NCBI GenBank assembly: GCA_024278175.1
Contig: JAJRTS010000041.1
Location: 1 to 54,822 of the forward strand
DNA from: Gemmatimonadales bacterium
Lineage (GTDB): Bacteria; Gemmatimonadota; Glassbacteria; GWA2-58-10
Length of the DNA stretch: 54,822 bases
Direction: 5' to 3'
Shown here: in pieces, positions 36,722-46,479 of the stretch
Layout: each line of letters opens with the position of its first letter
How positions within the stretch are numbered: the stretch's first letter is position 1
Made by a program: the position numbers and the translations under genes
Notes under the pieces: generated by a model
What the model saw: only the letters and a program-made list of their open reading frames with translations
The model's database searches: none
Told to the model about the DNA's origin: nothing

Positions 36722-37489
36722 ATGCTGCCCACAAAGTACGCCTCTTTTCACAAACGGTTCGTCGCCTACGCAATCGACAAGATCCTGGCCGGGTTGCTGT
36801 CCGCGTTCGTGCTGCTCCCGTTCGCCCTGATGACGGCCGGGGGCGAGGTGATAGACAATATTTTCAGCCACGGCTGGCGTTTCGACTTGATTGCCATACC
36901 ACATGCCATGTTTCCAGGTATGTTCGGCGAGTGTTTCGGGACGCTCTCGTCCATTCCGGTAGCGCTGATCGTTTTCTGGTTTCTGCTCTACAAAGTGCTC
37001 GGTTGGCTCTATTTCGCCGTATTCGAGAGCAGCCCGCGCCAGGCCACGCCGGGCAAGATGATGCTCGGGCTGTTCGTCACCGATACCCACGGCCGCCGGA
37101 TAACCTTCCCCCGCGCCCTGGGCCGCACGCTGAGCAAAATACTGAGCCAGTTGTTCTGCTGGCTGGGGTACCTGCTGGCGCTGGTCACTGCGCGCAGCCA
37201 GGCCCTGCACGACCTGATCGCCGATACGCTGGTGCTGGAACCGGCCTATGCGGCCCCCGGCGTGGCTCCGCCCGGCGTGGTCCCGCCCGGCGCGGCCCCG
37301 ACTCCCGACCTGGCCGCCGTGGAAGTTCCCCCGCAGCCGGCTCCCGTCACCGGGCCGCCGGAGTATATTCAGCCCGCGCCGGGGAAGGATTTGACCGAAA
37401 AGCGGCCGGAACCGGGAACGGGAATAACCGAAGAAAAGCCGGACGAGCAGGATTCCGGCAAGGATAAACCGGAACAGGAGAACAAATGA
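36722..37489 (+). CDS. RDD-family membrane protein with a proline-rich tail
   Basis: This 255-residue protein has an RDD domain in residues 1 to about 175 (the start RFVAYAIDKILAG, then SSPRQATPGKMMLGLFVTD, the family signature, and RSQALHDLIADTLVL). The tail is low complexity and rich in proline, glutamate and lysine. Function in most RDD proteins is unknown; some are implicated in transport or in Na/H exchange. Upstream bases 36484-36530 contain two GTTAAC sites. It overlaps the next gene by four bases. Confidence 0.85.
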   Translation: MLPTKYASFHKRFVAYAIDKILAGLLSAFVLLPFALMTAGGEVIDNIFSHGWRFDLIAIPHAMFPGMFGECFGTLSSIPVALIVFWFLLYKVLGWLYFAVFESSPRQATPGKMMLGLFVTDTHGRRITFPRALGRTLSKILSQLFCWLGYLLALVTARSQALHDLIADTLVLEPAYAAPGVAPPGVVPPGAAPTPDLAAVEVPPQPAPVTGPPEYIQPAPGKDLTEKRPEPGTGITEEKPDEQDSGKDKPEQENK

Positions 37490-38025
37490 TGTTACCGACC
37501 AGGTACGCCTCGCTGCTCAAGCGCTTCGGCGCGCTGATCGTGGATGTGGTAATCGTACTGCTGCTGATCGGTGCGCTGGAGGCGGCGCTGGGAGCGCTGT
37601 GGCTCCCGCTGGACTTTATCGGTTACCTGACCAAGTGGATCGGGTTGCGCCACGCTTTCGACTCGATGGTCTACCACCTGCCGGGGTTCCTGCGCGGCGA
37701 GCCGTCGGATATACCGAGTTTTCTCGTGCTGGTTATAGTCGCCCTCTACCATGCAGCGTTCGAGGCCGGCCCGCGCCAGGCCACTCCCGGCAAGATGCTG
37801 TTCGGGATTTTCGTCACTGACCGGCTCGGCCGGCGCATCAGCTGGAGGAGGGGCCTGGGCCGGGGATTCGGCCGGCTGGTGTCGATGGCGATCTGTTTCA
37901 TAGGTTTTTTCGTGGCCCTGCTGGCTCCGCGCAGCCAGGCCCTGCACGACATGCTGGCCTCAACGCTGGTGCTCGAGCTCTCGTCACCGCCGCCGCCACC
38001 TGCGCCAGGGGCAGGGCCACAATAG
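37486..38025 (+). CDS. RDD-family membrane protein, paralog of the preceding gene
   Basis: This 179-residue protein has the same order of signatures (RFGALIVDVV, GPRQATPGKMLFGIFVTD, RSQALHDMLASTLVLEL) and lacks the long charged tail. The ATGATG at 37486 overlaps the previous stop, so the pair is translated together and may form a heteromer. A strong hairpin follows. Confidence 0.85.
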   Translation: MMLPTRYASLLKRFGALIVDVVIVLLLIGALEAALGALWLPLDFIGYLTKWIGLRHAFDSMVYHLPGFLRGEPSDIPSFLVLVIVALYHAAFEAGPRQATPGKMLFGIFVTDRLGRRISWRRGLGRGFGRLVSMAICFIGFFVALLAPRSQALHDMLASTLVLELSSPPPPPAPGAGPQ

Positions 38026-38056
38026 AGTCCGGCCTGAATTAAAGGAAACGCATCCG

Positions 38057-38097
38057 CAGCGTGCGGCCCCGGCCTGACCGGCCGGGGCCGCACGCTG
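38057..38097 (+). terminator. Very stable hairpin after the RDD pair
   Basis: CAGCGTGCGGCCCCGGCC and its exact 18-base complement flank a five-base loop. There is little T-run after it, so it may act as a transcript stabiliser or terminator aid rather than a classical intrinsic terminator. Confidence 0.6.
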
Positions 38098-38253
38098 GAT
38101 TGAGCTTACCCGCCAACCCACTTGCAAAACCCGCGGCACGGCAGTAGATTATCGCCCTAATCCCTTTGCTGACAACAGTTATTACGTTCCGCCGGCTGAT
38201 TTGAACCGCTCCGGCGGGTGGCTAACATCCGGTTCGGACGGAGTCTGGAAACA

Positions 38254-39567
38254 ATGCGCCGTAATATCGTACACCCCCAGGCCGATGAGCTGGTCTACGA
38301 GATCAGGGGCGTGGTGCAGAGCGCCAAACGAATGGAACAGGCCGGGCAGGAGGTAGTCTGGGAGAATATCGGCGACCCGGTGGCCAAGGGCGAAAGAGTG
38401 CCGGAATGGCTTATCGGGCACATGCGGGCCGTGGTGTCCGACTACAAAAGCTGGGGCTACAGCCCAACCCAGGGCGTGGACGAGGCCCGGGATTTTCTGG
38501 CCGGCGCCAACAACGCCCGGGGCGGCGTGCAGATAACCCCCGGCGATATCTATTTCTACAACGGTCTGGCCGATGCGGTCAACAAGCTCTACGGTTACCT
38601 GGACAGCGGCGCGCGCGTGCTTGCGCCCTCGCCCTGCTACCCGATCCACTCCAGCCGTGAGCGTTTCCACGCGGGAGTGGGAGCGGAGGCCGTGCAGTAC
38701 ACGATGACCCCGGCCAGCGGCTGGCTGCCCGACCTGGACGAAATCCGCCGGCAGGTGAAGGATAACCCCGCTATCGCCGCGATTGCGATTATCAACCCCG
38801 ACAACCCCACCGGTGCGGTCTGGCCCGAAGAGACTGTGCGCGGTGTGGTGGAGATTGCCGGTGAGTTCGGGCTGTTCGTGGTGGCCGATGAGATCTACTG
38901 CCGGCTGACCTACAACGGCAAGACCGGCACGCTGCTTTCTTCGGTGGTGGGCAGTGTGCCCGCGATCTCGCTCAAGGGGATCAGCAAGGAGTACCCCTGG
39001 CCGGGCGCGAGGTGCGGATGGATGGAATGTTACAACGTGGACAGCGATCCGGATTTCAAGCGCTACGTGCATTGCATGTTCGACGCTAAAATGCAGGAAG
39101 TCTGCGTCACCACCCAGCCGCAGATGACTGTGGCGCGGGTGATGGGAGACAGCCGCTACGAGGGCCATCTGGAAAGCCGTCGCCAGGCCTACGGCAAACG
39201 CTCCAGGGAGTTCGCCGAGGCGTTCAGCGCTCTGGACGGCGTGCTGGCGGTGCGGCCAGACGGGGCGTTCTACGCGCCGGTGGCGTTCGAGGACGGTGTG
39301 CTCAACGGTCGTCAGAGCCTGCCGGTGGAGAACGCCGAAGTAAAAGCCATCCTGGACGATGCACTGGCGCGTCCGGGACTCTCCGTGGACAAGCGTCTGA
39401 TGCTCCACCTGCTGGCCGCCACAGGGATCTGCGTGGTGCCGCTCTCGGGGTTCAACACAAATGTGCCCGGTTTCCGCATGACCCTGCTGGAACAGGATGA
39501 CGCCAAATGGGCGCGGACGCTTAAAACCCTGCGCGAGAAGCTGGAACAGTATATCGCTTCGGCATGA
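38254..39567 (+). CDS. Class I/II pyridoxal-phosphate aminotransferase
   Basis: This 437-residue cytosolic enzyme probably acts on alanine or another amino acid. The cofactor lysine is K245 in GISKEYPWPGARCGW. INPDNPTGAVWPEE is the substrate/cofactor motif. GGAG (38240-38243) supports the ATG at 38254; the open frame reaches to a GTG at 38218 without a good site. It lies downstream of the RDD pair but behind a hairpin and is monocistronic. Confidence 0.9.
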   Translation: MRRNIVHPQADELVYEIRGVVQSAKRMEQAGQEVVWENIGDPVAKGERVPEWLIGHMRAVVSDYKSWGYSPTQGVDEARDFLAGANNARGGVQITPGDIYFYNGLADAVNKLYGYLDSGARVLAPSPCYPIHSSRERFHAGVGAEAVQYTMTPASGWLPDLDEIRRQVKDNPAIAAIAIINPDNPTGAVWPEETVRGVVEIAGEFGLFVVADEIYCRLTYNGKTGTLLSSVVGSVPAISLKGISKEYPWPGARCGWMECYNVDSDPDFKRYVHCMFDAKMQEVCVTTQPQMTVARVMGDSRYEGHLESRRQAYGKRSREFAEAFSALDGVLAVRPDGAFYAPVAFEDGVLNGRQSLPVENAEVKAILDDALARPGLSVDKRLMLHLLAATGICVVPLSGFNTNVPGFRMTLLEQDDAKWARTLKTLREKLEQYIASA

Positions 39568-39595
39568 CGCCGCGAAAAAGTTAAAAGTTAATTTC

Positions 39596-39630
39596 AGGGC
39601 CGTTGAATATCTCTTTCAACGGCCCTTTAA
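39596..39630 (+). terminator. Intrinsic terminator of the aminotransferase gene
   Basis: AGGGCCGTTGAA and TTCAACGGCCCT form a 12-base perfect stem followed by TTAA. The GGGCCGTTGAA string also begins the repeat at 14453, so the two may share origin. Confidence 0.75.
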
Positions 39631-39703
39631 GGCTAAGTTTTTTGGTGGGCATCCTTAGTAATGGCCTTGAGGAAAACAATTAGATCGCAAACGGAGAATA
39701 CCG

Positions 39704-41380
39704 GTGATGAACGGCAAAAGAAAAAACAGGATCAGGCTTGCGAGTCCGGCACTGCTGGCTGTTCTGCTGGTGAGCCTTGTCACAGCCGGTTGCACTTGGG
39801 AGCGTACCCAGCGGCGGATAAAGTTCCTGGCCCTGAGCGACACCCATATCGCGACGGGTGAGGACCTGGAGCGCTTTCGCGACTTTCTGCACACGGTAGG
39901 CAGTCGCGATGTGGAGTTTGTCGTGGTGCTGGGCGATATTGTAGCCCACCAGCCGGAGTACCTTCCCGGGGTGCGAAGGGTAGCCGGGGGCGCACAGCTT
40001 CCGGTGTACCTGCTGCCGGGTAACCACGACGATAACTACGCCCACAATACGGAGTGGTGGACATCTGTTTTCCCGTCCCCATACTACAGGTTCAGCCACG
40101 ATGGTTACCATTTTATCATGAACTGGAGCCAGGACCGCGAAGCTCCCCTGCCGTGGTTGGAGGCAGCGCTGGATTCCATTCCCCGTGGGGAGCCGATCGT
40201 GTTCTGCCAGCACTTCCCGCCACCGTATTCCGGCGCTCCGGACGAGGGCCCCTGGCCGTTGCTGGCGGAGCGCGAGGACGATCTGGCGATTGCCCTTTCC
40301 GGGCACACTCACCGCAGGATAACTGACTCTGTCGGCACGATACGCAGTGAAACCCTGGACAACTGCTCGATGAATGCCTCGCGCGATGGTCATTTCTACG
40401 AGATCACCCTGAACGGGACGAAAATCGAAAAGATCGAGGAGTTCTCCTTCATGGACCTCGCTCTCGAAAAGCCGGACAACGCCCCGCCCACCGTAACTGT
40501 CGAAAACGACAACGCGTATTTCGTGCTCGACAAGCCAGTGAGAGTGCGGGGCACTGCTGACGATGACGGCGGCGTGGACGCAGTCCAGTGGCGGATTGAC
40601 GATGGGCAATGGCACGGCGCGGAGGGCGCCGGGCAATGGTCTCTTGCCCTGGACCCGGCTGAAATGGAACCCGGCCACCATCTGCTGTGGCTTCGCGGCC
40701 TTGATTCCCAAGGGCTGTACTCGCTGGGATTCACCACGGCCACGCTGTATGTACCCGAGCCGATAGCGGTCGGAAATACCGTGGTGCTCAGCCAGGGCCG
40801 CGGCGGTTACGCCGGCTGTGCCGACATCACGGTCAAGCGTCATGACCCGCGGGCCAACGGCGAGGGAGAAGACCTTGACTGCTGGGTTTACGGACCGGAC
40901 GGCAACCGGGAGTTCAGCGAGATATATATCCGCTTCGGCCTCGAGGATATCCGTCCCCGGCCATCGGCGCGAGTTTCCAGCGTGCGGCTTGAGCTGTTCT
41001 GCTGCCGTCAGAACAAACTCTCGTACGAGGACGGCGAAAACCTCTACAGGGTGGGTGTGCCGGGAGGACAGTGGGATGAGCAAATTTCTTTCGACACGCG
41101 CCCCGGCAGGCCGGGCTGGTATCCCGCATCGGACAACTCACTTGCGGTCGAAACCGCCGAGTGGCCGGTTCCCGCCGATGTGCAGGAAATACGGCCCGAG
41201 ATCAAACTGACTGTCGAGTTGGACGGGTTTGTCGAACAGGTGAAGCGTTGGCTCGACAACCCACGGGAAAACAGTGGCTGGGTGATCAGCCCCCTGCGCG
41301 AGAACTACAATATCTCGTTCCGCTCCAGCGAGTACGACATTCCCTCGTTACGGCCGCGGCTTGTGATCGAATTTGAGTAA
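39704..41380 (+). CDS. Lipoprotein metallophosphoesterase with a DNRLRE-like C-terminal domain
   Basis: This 558-residue lipoprotein has the lipobox in VTAGC (about residue 30). A calcineurin-like phosphoesterase domain shows DTH (LSDTHIATG), VLGDIVAH, GNHDDNYAHN, CQHFPPP and GHTHRR, giving the full set of metal ligands. A middle Ig-like region follows. The final part (SARVSSVRLELFCC, LVIEFE) matches the DNRLRE beta-sandwich of carbohydrate-associated proteins. It would hydrolyse a phosphoester at the cell surface. A terminator follows. Confidence 0.85.
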   Translation: MMNGKRKNRIRLASPALLAVLLVSLVTAGCTWERTQRRIKFLALSDTHIATGEDLERFRDFLHTVGSRDVEFVVVLGDIVAHQPEYLPGVRRVAGGAQLPVYLLPGNHDDNYAHNTEWWTSVFPSPYYRFSHDGYHFIMNWSQDREAPLPWLEAALDSIPRGEPIVFCQHFPPPYSGAPDEGPWPLLAEREDDLAIALSGHTHRRITDSVGTIRSETLDNCSMNASRDGHFYEITLNGTKIEKIEEFSFMDLALEKPDNAPPTVTVENDNAYFVLDKPVRVRGTADDDGGVDAVQWRIDDGQWHGAEGAGQWSLALDPAEMEPGHHLLWLRGLDSQGLYSLGFTTATLYVPEPIAVGNTVVLSQGRGGYAGCADITVKRHDPRANGEGEDLDCWVYGPDGNREFSEIYIRFGLEDIRPRPSARVSSVRLELFCCRQNKLSYEDGENLYRVGVPGGQWDEQISFDTRPGRPGWYPASDNSLAVETAEWPVPADVQEIRPEIKLTVELDGFVEQVKRWLDNPRENSGWVISPLRENYNISFRSSEYDIPSLRPRLVIEFE

Positions 41381-41405
41381 AGAGGTAAAGGGTATCCCTA
41401 TATGC

Positions 41406-41435
41406 AAAGGCCGGGACATCTGTCCCGGCCTTTTT
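41406..41435 (+). terminator. Intrinsic terminator after the metallophosphoesterase gene
   Basis: AAAGGCCGGGACA and TGTCCCGGCCTTT form a perfect 13-base stem with a two-base spacer, followed by TT. It may work in both directions, since the next gene points this way on the minus strand. Confidence 0.9.
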
Positions 41436-41566
41436 GTTGCGGAACCTGCTTCCCGTGCAGCGGATATTTATTGCAATCCTGCTTCTGTCCAACCGTGGCA
41501 CTGAGACTGGTCAAACCCGCTTTATTCCTCGGTAAGAATGAGAAAGTCTGTCGCTGGAAATTATGC

Positions 41567-42775
41567 TCAAGGAACGGTCAGGTTTTCGAGAAAATCGGCG
41601 TGATTTGCACCGCCGTTGGCATTGTTCTCTCTTGCGCGCCAGAGTTTGCCCGCGATATCGATATCGCCGTCGCCATCCACATCGCCGGCCACGGCGTTAT
41701 GGGTGCCCAGGCCGCTGTCGAGAATAACGTGCTCGCTGAAGCCCGGTTGCCGATTGCCGTCGTTCTCCCAGATGAACCAACGGTAGGGCGGTTCTCCCAG
41801 CCATTCCATCTCACCGGCGAAAATATCCGGGTCTCCGTCATTGTCGAAATCAGCCACCGCCAGCGAGTGGTACGGCCCGCGAGCGCTTGAGTCGCTTTGG
41901 GCCAGAATGTGGATTTGCCAGGGTCCGGCTTTGGGGTCGCCGGTGGAGCTGAACCAGGCGATCCGCGCACCGGGGATTTCGCCCTCGGAGAGCACCACGT
42001 CCGGGTGCCCGTCACGGTTTATATCGCACACAGCCGCCTGGCTGGCGAGGTGCCAGGCTGCTGCATCCACTATCCGGTGCGCGGCCCAGCCCCTGCCGAC
42101 TCCGTCATTTTCGAGCCAGATATCGCTGCGCAGCAGGTCGATATCGCCATCGAGATCCATATCCGCCGCCGCCAGCCCGCTGTGCACCGACTCTCCGACA
42201 ACCACTTTTTCCCAGGGATCACGCGGGTTGGCCGCGATCCGGTAATAGCGTAGGTTTTTGACATCCGAACTGGTGACGCCCTGCATCTCTCCGGCCATCG
42301 TCACAATCTCCTCCACACCGTCGCCATCCAGATCGGCGGCCAGCAGGTCATGGACGGAACGGAGGTCTGGGTCGAACACGTGCTCGGCCCAGAGGCTGCT
42401 TGATGCGCCGCCGGGGTTGCGAAACCAACTGCCGCCGGCCACCATGTCCGGCCAGCCGTCGCGGTCCACGTCCAGCATCGCTCCGCCCACGTCCGAGGGT
42501 GATTTTTCGGCAATCACGTGCCTCGTCCAGCTCTCCGGAGCGCTGAATTCAAACCAGACGATCACACCGGCGCGACGGCCTGTAACGAAGTCCAGGTCCC
42601 CGTCACGGTCCAGATCGCAGAGAGCGGTCTGACCCCAGGCGTCGGACTCCAGCTCCCGCTGGATAAAATGATGCCGGAACCAGGTTTTTGGGGCTGGTGG
42701 CTTTTCGCCGGAGGGGCTGATGGTGCAGGAAATCGCTGTAAGCACAAAGACGAGGGTGGTTGGAAGGTATTTCAT
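41567..42775 (-). CDS. FG-GAP/VCBS-repeat lipoprotein
   Basis: This 402-residue lipoprotein has a signal ending in TAISC (Cys about 17). At least six DxDxDGxxD-type calcium-binding loops (DLDRDGDLD, DVDRDGWPD, DLDGDGVEE, DMDLDGDID, DINRDGHPD, DFDNDGDPD) define a beta-propeller of integrin-like repeats. It is likely an exposed binding protein. It lies 12 bases after the GWxTD gene and is probably in the same operon. Confidence 0.88.
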   Translation of the reverse strand: MKYLPTTLVFVLTAISCTISPSGEKPPAPKTWFRHHFIQRELESDAWGQTALCDLDRDGDLDFVTGRRAGVIVWFEFSAPESWTRHVIAEKSPSDVGGAMLDVDRDGWPDMVAGGSWFRNPGGASSSLWAEHVFDPDLRSVHDLLAADLDGDGVEEIVTMAGEMQGVTSSDVKNLRYYRIAANPRDPWEKVVVGESVHSGLAAADMDLDGDIDLLRSDIWLENDGVGRGWAAHRIVDAAAWHLASQAAVCDINRDGHPDVVLSEGEIPGARIAWFSSTGDPKAGPWQIHILAQSDSSARGPYHSLAVADFDNDGDPDIFAGEMEWLGEPPYRWFIWENDGNRQPGFSEHVILDSGLGTHNAVAGDVDGDGDIDIAGKLWRARENNANGGANHADFLENLTVP

Positions 42776-42787
42776 GGGATTCTCCCG

Positions 42788-44542
42788 CTATTTAGGGTCG
42801 TCAGTCTGCCGGTCGGCAGGATCCGTCAGGTCGAAAAACCAGGTCACATCGCGCAGCTCACTGGTGGTTTTGTCTTCAACCTCCAGGTGCAGACTGTAGC
42901 TGCCGGGTTCGAGGTCGGAGGTGTCGATGTTGAAGTACTCGCTGCTGATTTTCCGCCCGCTGCCGGAGCGGCGGTCGAAAGAGAAGCTGCGGCTGTTGCT
43001 GCGGTTCTCCGTCCAACGCTTGAGCGAATTCACATCGCCGCTGAAGCTTTCGTCTTGTTCGGCGTCGTCGGGGTTGACCTTGCTCACCGTGATCATCTCA
43101 CTGTATTCCCGGATGCCGTCGCGGCCCGGTTTCAGGCCATAGATTTCGAAATACACGGACACGACCTCACCGACGGTGAAAATAAGCGAGGGCCGGGGCA
43201 GCAGACCCTCCGCCGAACGGTTGGGAATAGTATTGTCGATATCGAGCGGATGGCCGAATATTATCCCACTCAGGTTGATCGAATCCGGGGCGAATTGTAC
43301 GATGTCCATACTTTTACGGATCACGGGATGAAAGGGAGCCAGGTCCATGCGCAGTACGTAGTAGAAGGCTCCGGGAACGGTCTTCAGGCAGTTGACCGCA
43401 ACCCAAAGGGTGTCGCCGCCGACTGCCATCCTGCGGGCGGGAGAGCGGGAGATGGCAATCTGTTGCCAGGTGGTGTCGAACAGGGCGACAACCGCCGCCG
43501 GTTCCGCGGACGGGTCCAGGCTGTCGGCCGGAAAAGACTGGTAGAACTCCAACTCCACCGAATCTCCCGGCTCCTTGAATTCAGCGGCATAGTAGCGTTG
43601 ATACATATCCCCTGGTTCGGCGGCATCGGTTTCGCCGCCTGTGGACAGCCCGGCTTTCGCATTGCCCGCCGGTACCGGGGAAAAAGTGCCGGAACTCTGG
43701 AGCCCTTCAACAGTGAACGAGGAGTTGCCGTAATGCCATGTTTCGTTTCCCCCACCGGTTGTCGGGGAGGTGCCGCGTACCACACGGTCAGGCGGACCGT
43801 GCTGGAGGTAGAGCAGACCGCGGGGGTCGAGCACGTAGCTCGATGGCCGCTTGAACTCCGGGCGTGGCTGGTCGAAAGGGAAATCTACCAGCGGCGCGGT
43901 GGGATCGAAGCGGGGAGACTTGCCGGCGCCATGGTTGCGCGAGGACCGCGGCAGTTCGTAAACAGGGCTGGAATAGTTACTTTGGGCTACCAGCAGACGG
44001 ATGTAATGGTTTTGCAGGCGTGGATTTTCGGGGCTGATCGGGTCAGGGTCGCGGCTGCGCCAGATTTTTTTGATGAATGAGGCTCGTGCTTCCGGAGAGT
44101 CCAGGGCTTCCCACTGCTGGGCCTCGTTAGGAGTGAAAATGGGCTTCAGATCCTCAAGCAGCGCGGCGAAATCATCATTCCGGGTGGCAATCTCCAGGGT
44201 TTCGAAATAACCCTGCTCAAAACCGGCTGAATCCCCGTCCGCAAGACGCCAGCGGGCGTCAAGCAGCGTACGCTCGGGCCGGTGAAAATCGGGGAAGCGG
44301 TTGGCTAGCTCCTCCAGGGCCAGCCGCGCGCCGGGCTGGTTCCCGTTGACAAGAGCGTACCTGGCCCGCGAAAGCAGCTCCGCCGCGGCGGTGGTGTCGC
44401 CCGGGGCCGGGCTTGAGCCGTCTGTTGCAGCTGTCAGAGTCCGCGGGAATATGTGCGGCAGGAACAAGGAAACCAGCAGAAACAGCGCCAGGTTCAAGAG
44501 AAATTTTTTATTGCGGGAAAAACAGGTGAGCCTGAAACCCAT
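42788..44542 (-). CDS. GWxTD-domain exported protein
   Basis: This 584-residue protein has a signal peptide or N-terminal anchor (residues 11-38). A helical region follows (about 45-115). The GWxTD-type domain has the signature FIKKIWRSRDPDPISPEN and later YLQHGPPDRVVRG. Beta-rich segments end the protein. The domain is common in FCB-type and Acidobacterial genomes; its function is unknown. It is the first gene of a two-gene minus-strand operon with the FG-GAP lipoprotein. Confidence 0.85.
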   Translation of the reverse strand: MGFRLTCFSRNKKFLLNLALFLLVSLFLPHIFPRTLTAATDGSSPAPGDTTAAAELLSRARYALVNGNQPGARLALEELANRFPDFHRPERTLLDARWRLADGDSAGFEQGYFETLEIATRNDDFAALLEDLKPIFTPNEAQQWEALDSPEARASFIKKIWRSRDPDPISPENPRLQNHYIRLLVAQSNYSSPVYELPRSSRNHGAGKSPRFDPTAPLVDFPFDQPRPEFKRPSSYVLDPRGLLYLQHGPPDRVVRGTSPTTGGGNETWHYGNSSFTVEGLQSSGTFSPVPAGNAKAGLSTGGETDAAEPGDMYQRYYAAEFKEPGDSVELEFYQSFPADSLDPSAEPAAVVALFDTTWQQIAISRSPARRMAVGGDTLWVAVNCLKTVPGAFYYVLRMDLAPFHPVIRKSMDIVQFAPDSINLSGIIFGHPLDIDNTIPNRSAEGLLPRPSLIFTVGEVVSVYFEIYGLKPGRDGIREYSEMITVSKVNPDDAEQDESFSGDVNSLKRWTENRSNSRSFSFDRRSGSGRKISSEYFNIDTSDLEPGSYSLHLEVEDKTTSELRDVTWFFDLTDPADRQTDDPK

Positions 44543-44642
44543 GGGGGCACCACGCCGGGGAAGAAGTGAGATACGAATTTATATACTTTCGGGACAATAT
44601 AGAACGGTCACCACCTGAAAACAATTTGTTTAAAACTGTCAG

Positions 44643-44680
44643 AGTGAACTACCGCCAAGCTTGCTTGGTGGTAGTTCACT
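44643..44680. repeat. Perfect-like palindrome, IS200-type end or terminator
   Basis: AGTGAACTACCGCCAAG and CTTGGTGGTAGTTCACT pair over 17 positions with one G-T pair and a CTTG loop. It lies between the GWxTD and ggt genes. Similar GAACTACC hairpins mark ends of IS200/IS605 elements as I recall, so it may be a remnant or a MITE. No transposase is next to it. Confidence 0.65.
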
Positions 44681-44778
44681 GGTGGGTAAAATTTTTCGGC
44701 TGCCGCCACGGGCGCGGCCCGAGCGTTCAAAGGTTTTTCATACATTAAACGGTGCGTCGATTTTTTGGGTCTGTTGGT

Positions 44779-46479
44779 TCACTTCCAGCCCGCGCCTGCC
44801 CCGTCCGACCAGCCGCTCAGCCAGCCGCCGGGTGCTACCATGATCGCGCTGGCGCTGCCGATCTGGTTCCGCTGGCGGAACTCATAGCCCATCTCACGCA
44901 GCCGTCCGGCTGTCTCCGCGCTGAACGTGTCCGGCTCGCGAGTGATCACGTCGGGCAGGTGCTGATGGTGGAAACGGGGGGCGTCCACCGCCTCGCGCAC
45001 GTTCATCCCGAACACGGTGGTGTTGAGGATAATCTGCATCGTGGTGGTTGTGATAGTCGGTCCACCGGCGGCTCCGGCAACCAGCAGCAGCTTCTCACCG
45101 CCATCGGGCTGTACAGTAGTCACTATCGTTGGGGTCATGCTCGAGAGCATCCGTTTGCCCGGTTCGATTTTGTTGGCCGTGCCCTGCACCAGACCGAACA
45201 TGTTGGGCTTGCCCGGAGCGGCGCTGAAGTCGTCCATCTCGTTGTTAAGGAAAAAGCCTGCGCCCGGCACAACCCGGCCGTTGCCGTAGCCGCCGTTGAG
45301 CGTGGTGGTGATCGCAGCGGCGCCGCCCATGCTGTCCACAACGCAGTAGTGAGTGGTCTCCAGGTGCTCGGCGTGGCCGGGAGGCGCAAGACGGCTGCTG
45401 CCCGCCCGCCCGATTGGCATCAGGCTCCTGCGGTTGTCGATATACTCAGCCGAAAGCAGCCCGGCCAGCGGCACGGGCGTAAAATCCATATCGCCCAGCC
45501 AATGGTTACGGTCGGCATAGGCCAACCGCTCGGCTTCCACCACGCGGTTCGTATAGGCCGCGCTGTTGTGGCCCAGCTCTTTGAGCTTGAACGGCTCCAG
45601 CAAGCCCAGCATCTGGGCCAGCACTATCCCGCCGCTGCTGGGCGGGCCCATCGAGAAAATTCGTTTATCGCGGAAGCGGAACGAAATCGGTTGTCGCTCC
45701 ACGGGCCGGTATGCCGCCAGGTCGTCATGGGTGATCAGGCCGCCCTCGCGGCTCATCAGCGCCACCAGGCTGTCGGCTACCCAGCCTGTGTAAAATCCAT
45801 CGCGGCCTTTGGCGGCTATTTCTTTCAGCGTGGCGGCAAGCTCCGGCTGACGGAACATGGAGCCGGGAGCGGGGATTTTGCCCTCCGGGTACAGAACGCG
45901 GGCGGTGGGCTCTATCGAGCCAAGCCACTCTTTATTATTGATCAGGCTCTCGTGGAAACCGTAGCTAACCGGGAATCCCTGCTCGGCCAGGCGGATCGCC
46001 GGGGCCATCACCTGCTCGCGGGTCAGTTTGCCGGAGCCCCGGCGACGGTGGATTTCCAGCAGGCCCGCCACGCTGCCCGGCACGCCGCTGGCTAGCAGGC
46101 CGCGACGGCTGAGTTCCGGGTCAGGTTCGCCCAGGTGATTCAGGAACATGCCGGCGGTGGCCGCGGCAGGCCCCTTCTCGCGGAAATCGAGCGTGGACAC
46201 GGTGCCGTCGGGCGCGCGATAGACCAGGAACCCTCCCCCGCCGATATTGCCCGCGTTGGGGAAAGTAACCGCCAGGGCGAAACCCACCGCCACCGCGGCG
46301 TCGGCCGCGTTGCCTCCGGCAGCCAGAATTTCAAACCCCGCGGCGGTGGCGTACGGCTCCGCACTGGTCACCATCCCGGCCACGGAGTAACCCGGATTCC
46401 GCCGGGCGTCAAGCAGCCCGGGCAAGAGCAAAACCCCGGTCAGTACGCTTGCAAGCAGTAAGTGTTTAAAAGACGTCAT
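44779..46479 (-). CDS. ggt: Gamma-glutamyltransferase/glutathione hydrolase
   Basis: The enzyme cleaves gamma-glutamyl bonds such as in glutathione, in the periplasm. The product has 566 residues from the ATG at 46479, which AGAGGA precedes; a longer start at 46518 is poorer. The signal peptide ends near LLDARRN. The autoprocessing threonine is T375 in HLETTHYCVVD, and the glycine-rich GPPSSGGIVL and NAGNIGGGGF motifs are intact. It self-cleaves into two chains. It has no clear operon partner. Confidence 0.94.
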   Translation of the reverse strand: MTSFKHLLLASVLTGVLLLPGLLDARRNPGYSVAGMVTSAEPYATAAGFEILAAGGNAADAAVAVGFALAVTFPNAGNIGGGGFLVYRAPDGTVSTLDFREKGPAAATAGMFLNHLGEPDPELSRRGLLASGVPGSVAGLLEIHRRRGSGKLTREQVMAPAIRLAEQGFPVSYGFHESLINNKEWLGSIEPTARVLYPEGKIPAPGSMFRQPELAATLKEIAAKGRDGFYTGWVADSLVALMSREGGLITHDDLAAYRPVERQPISFRFRDKRIFSMGPPSSGGIVLAQMLGLLEPFKLKELGHNSAAYTNRVVEAERLAYADRNHWLGDMDFTPVPLAGLLSAEYIDNRRSLMPIGRAGSSRLAPPGHAEHLETTHYCVVDSMGGAAAITTTLNGGYGNGRVVPGAGFFLNNEMDDFSAAPGKPNMFGLVQGTANKIEPGKRMLSSMTPTIVTTVQPDGGEKLLLVAGAAGGPTITTTTMQIILNTTVFGMNVREAVDAPRFHHQHLPDVITREPDTFSAETAGRLREMGYEFRQRNQIGSASAIMVAPGGWLSGWSDGAGAGWK

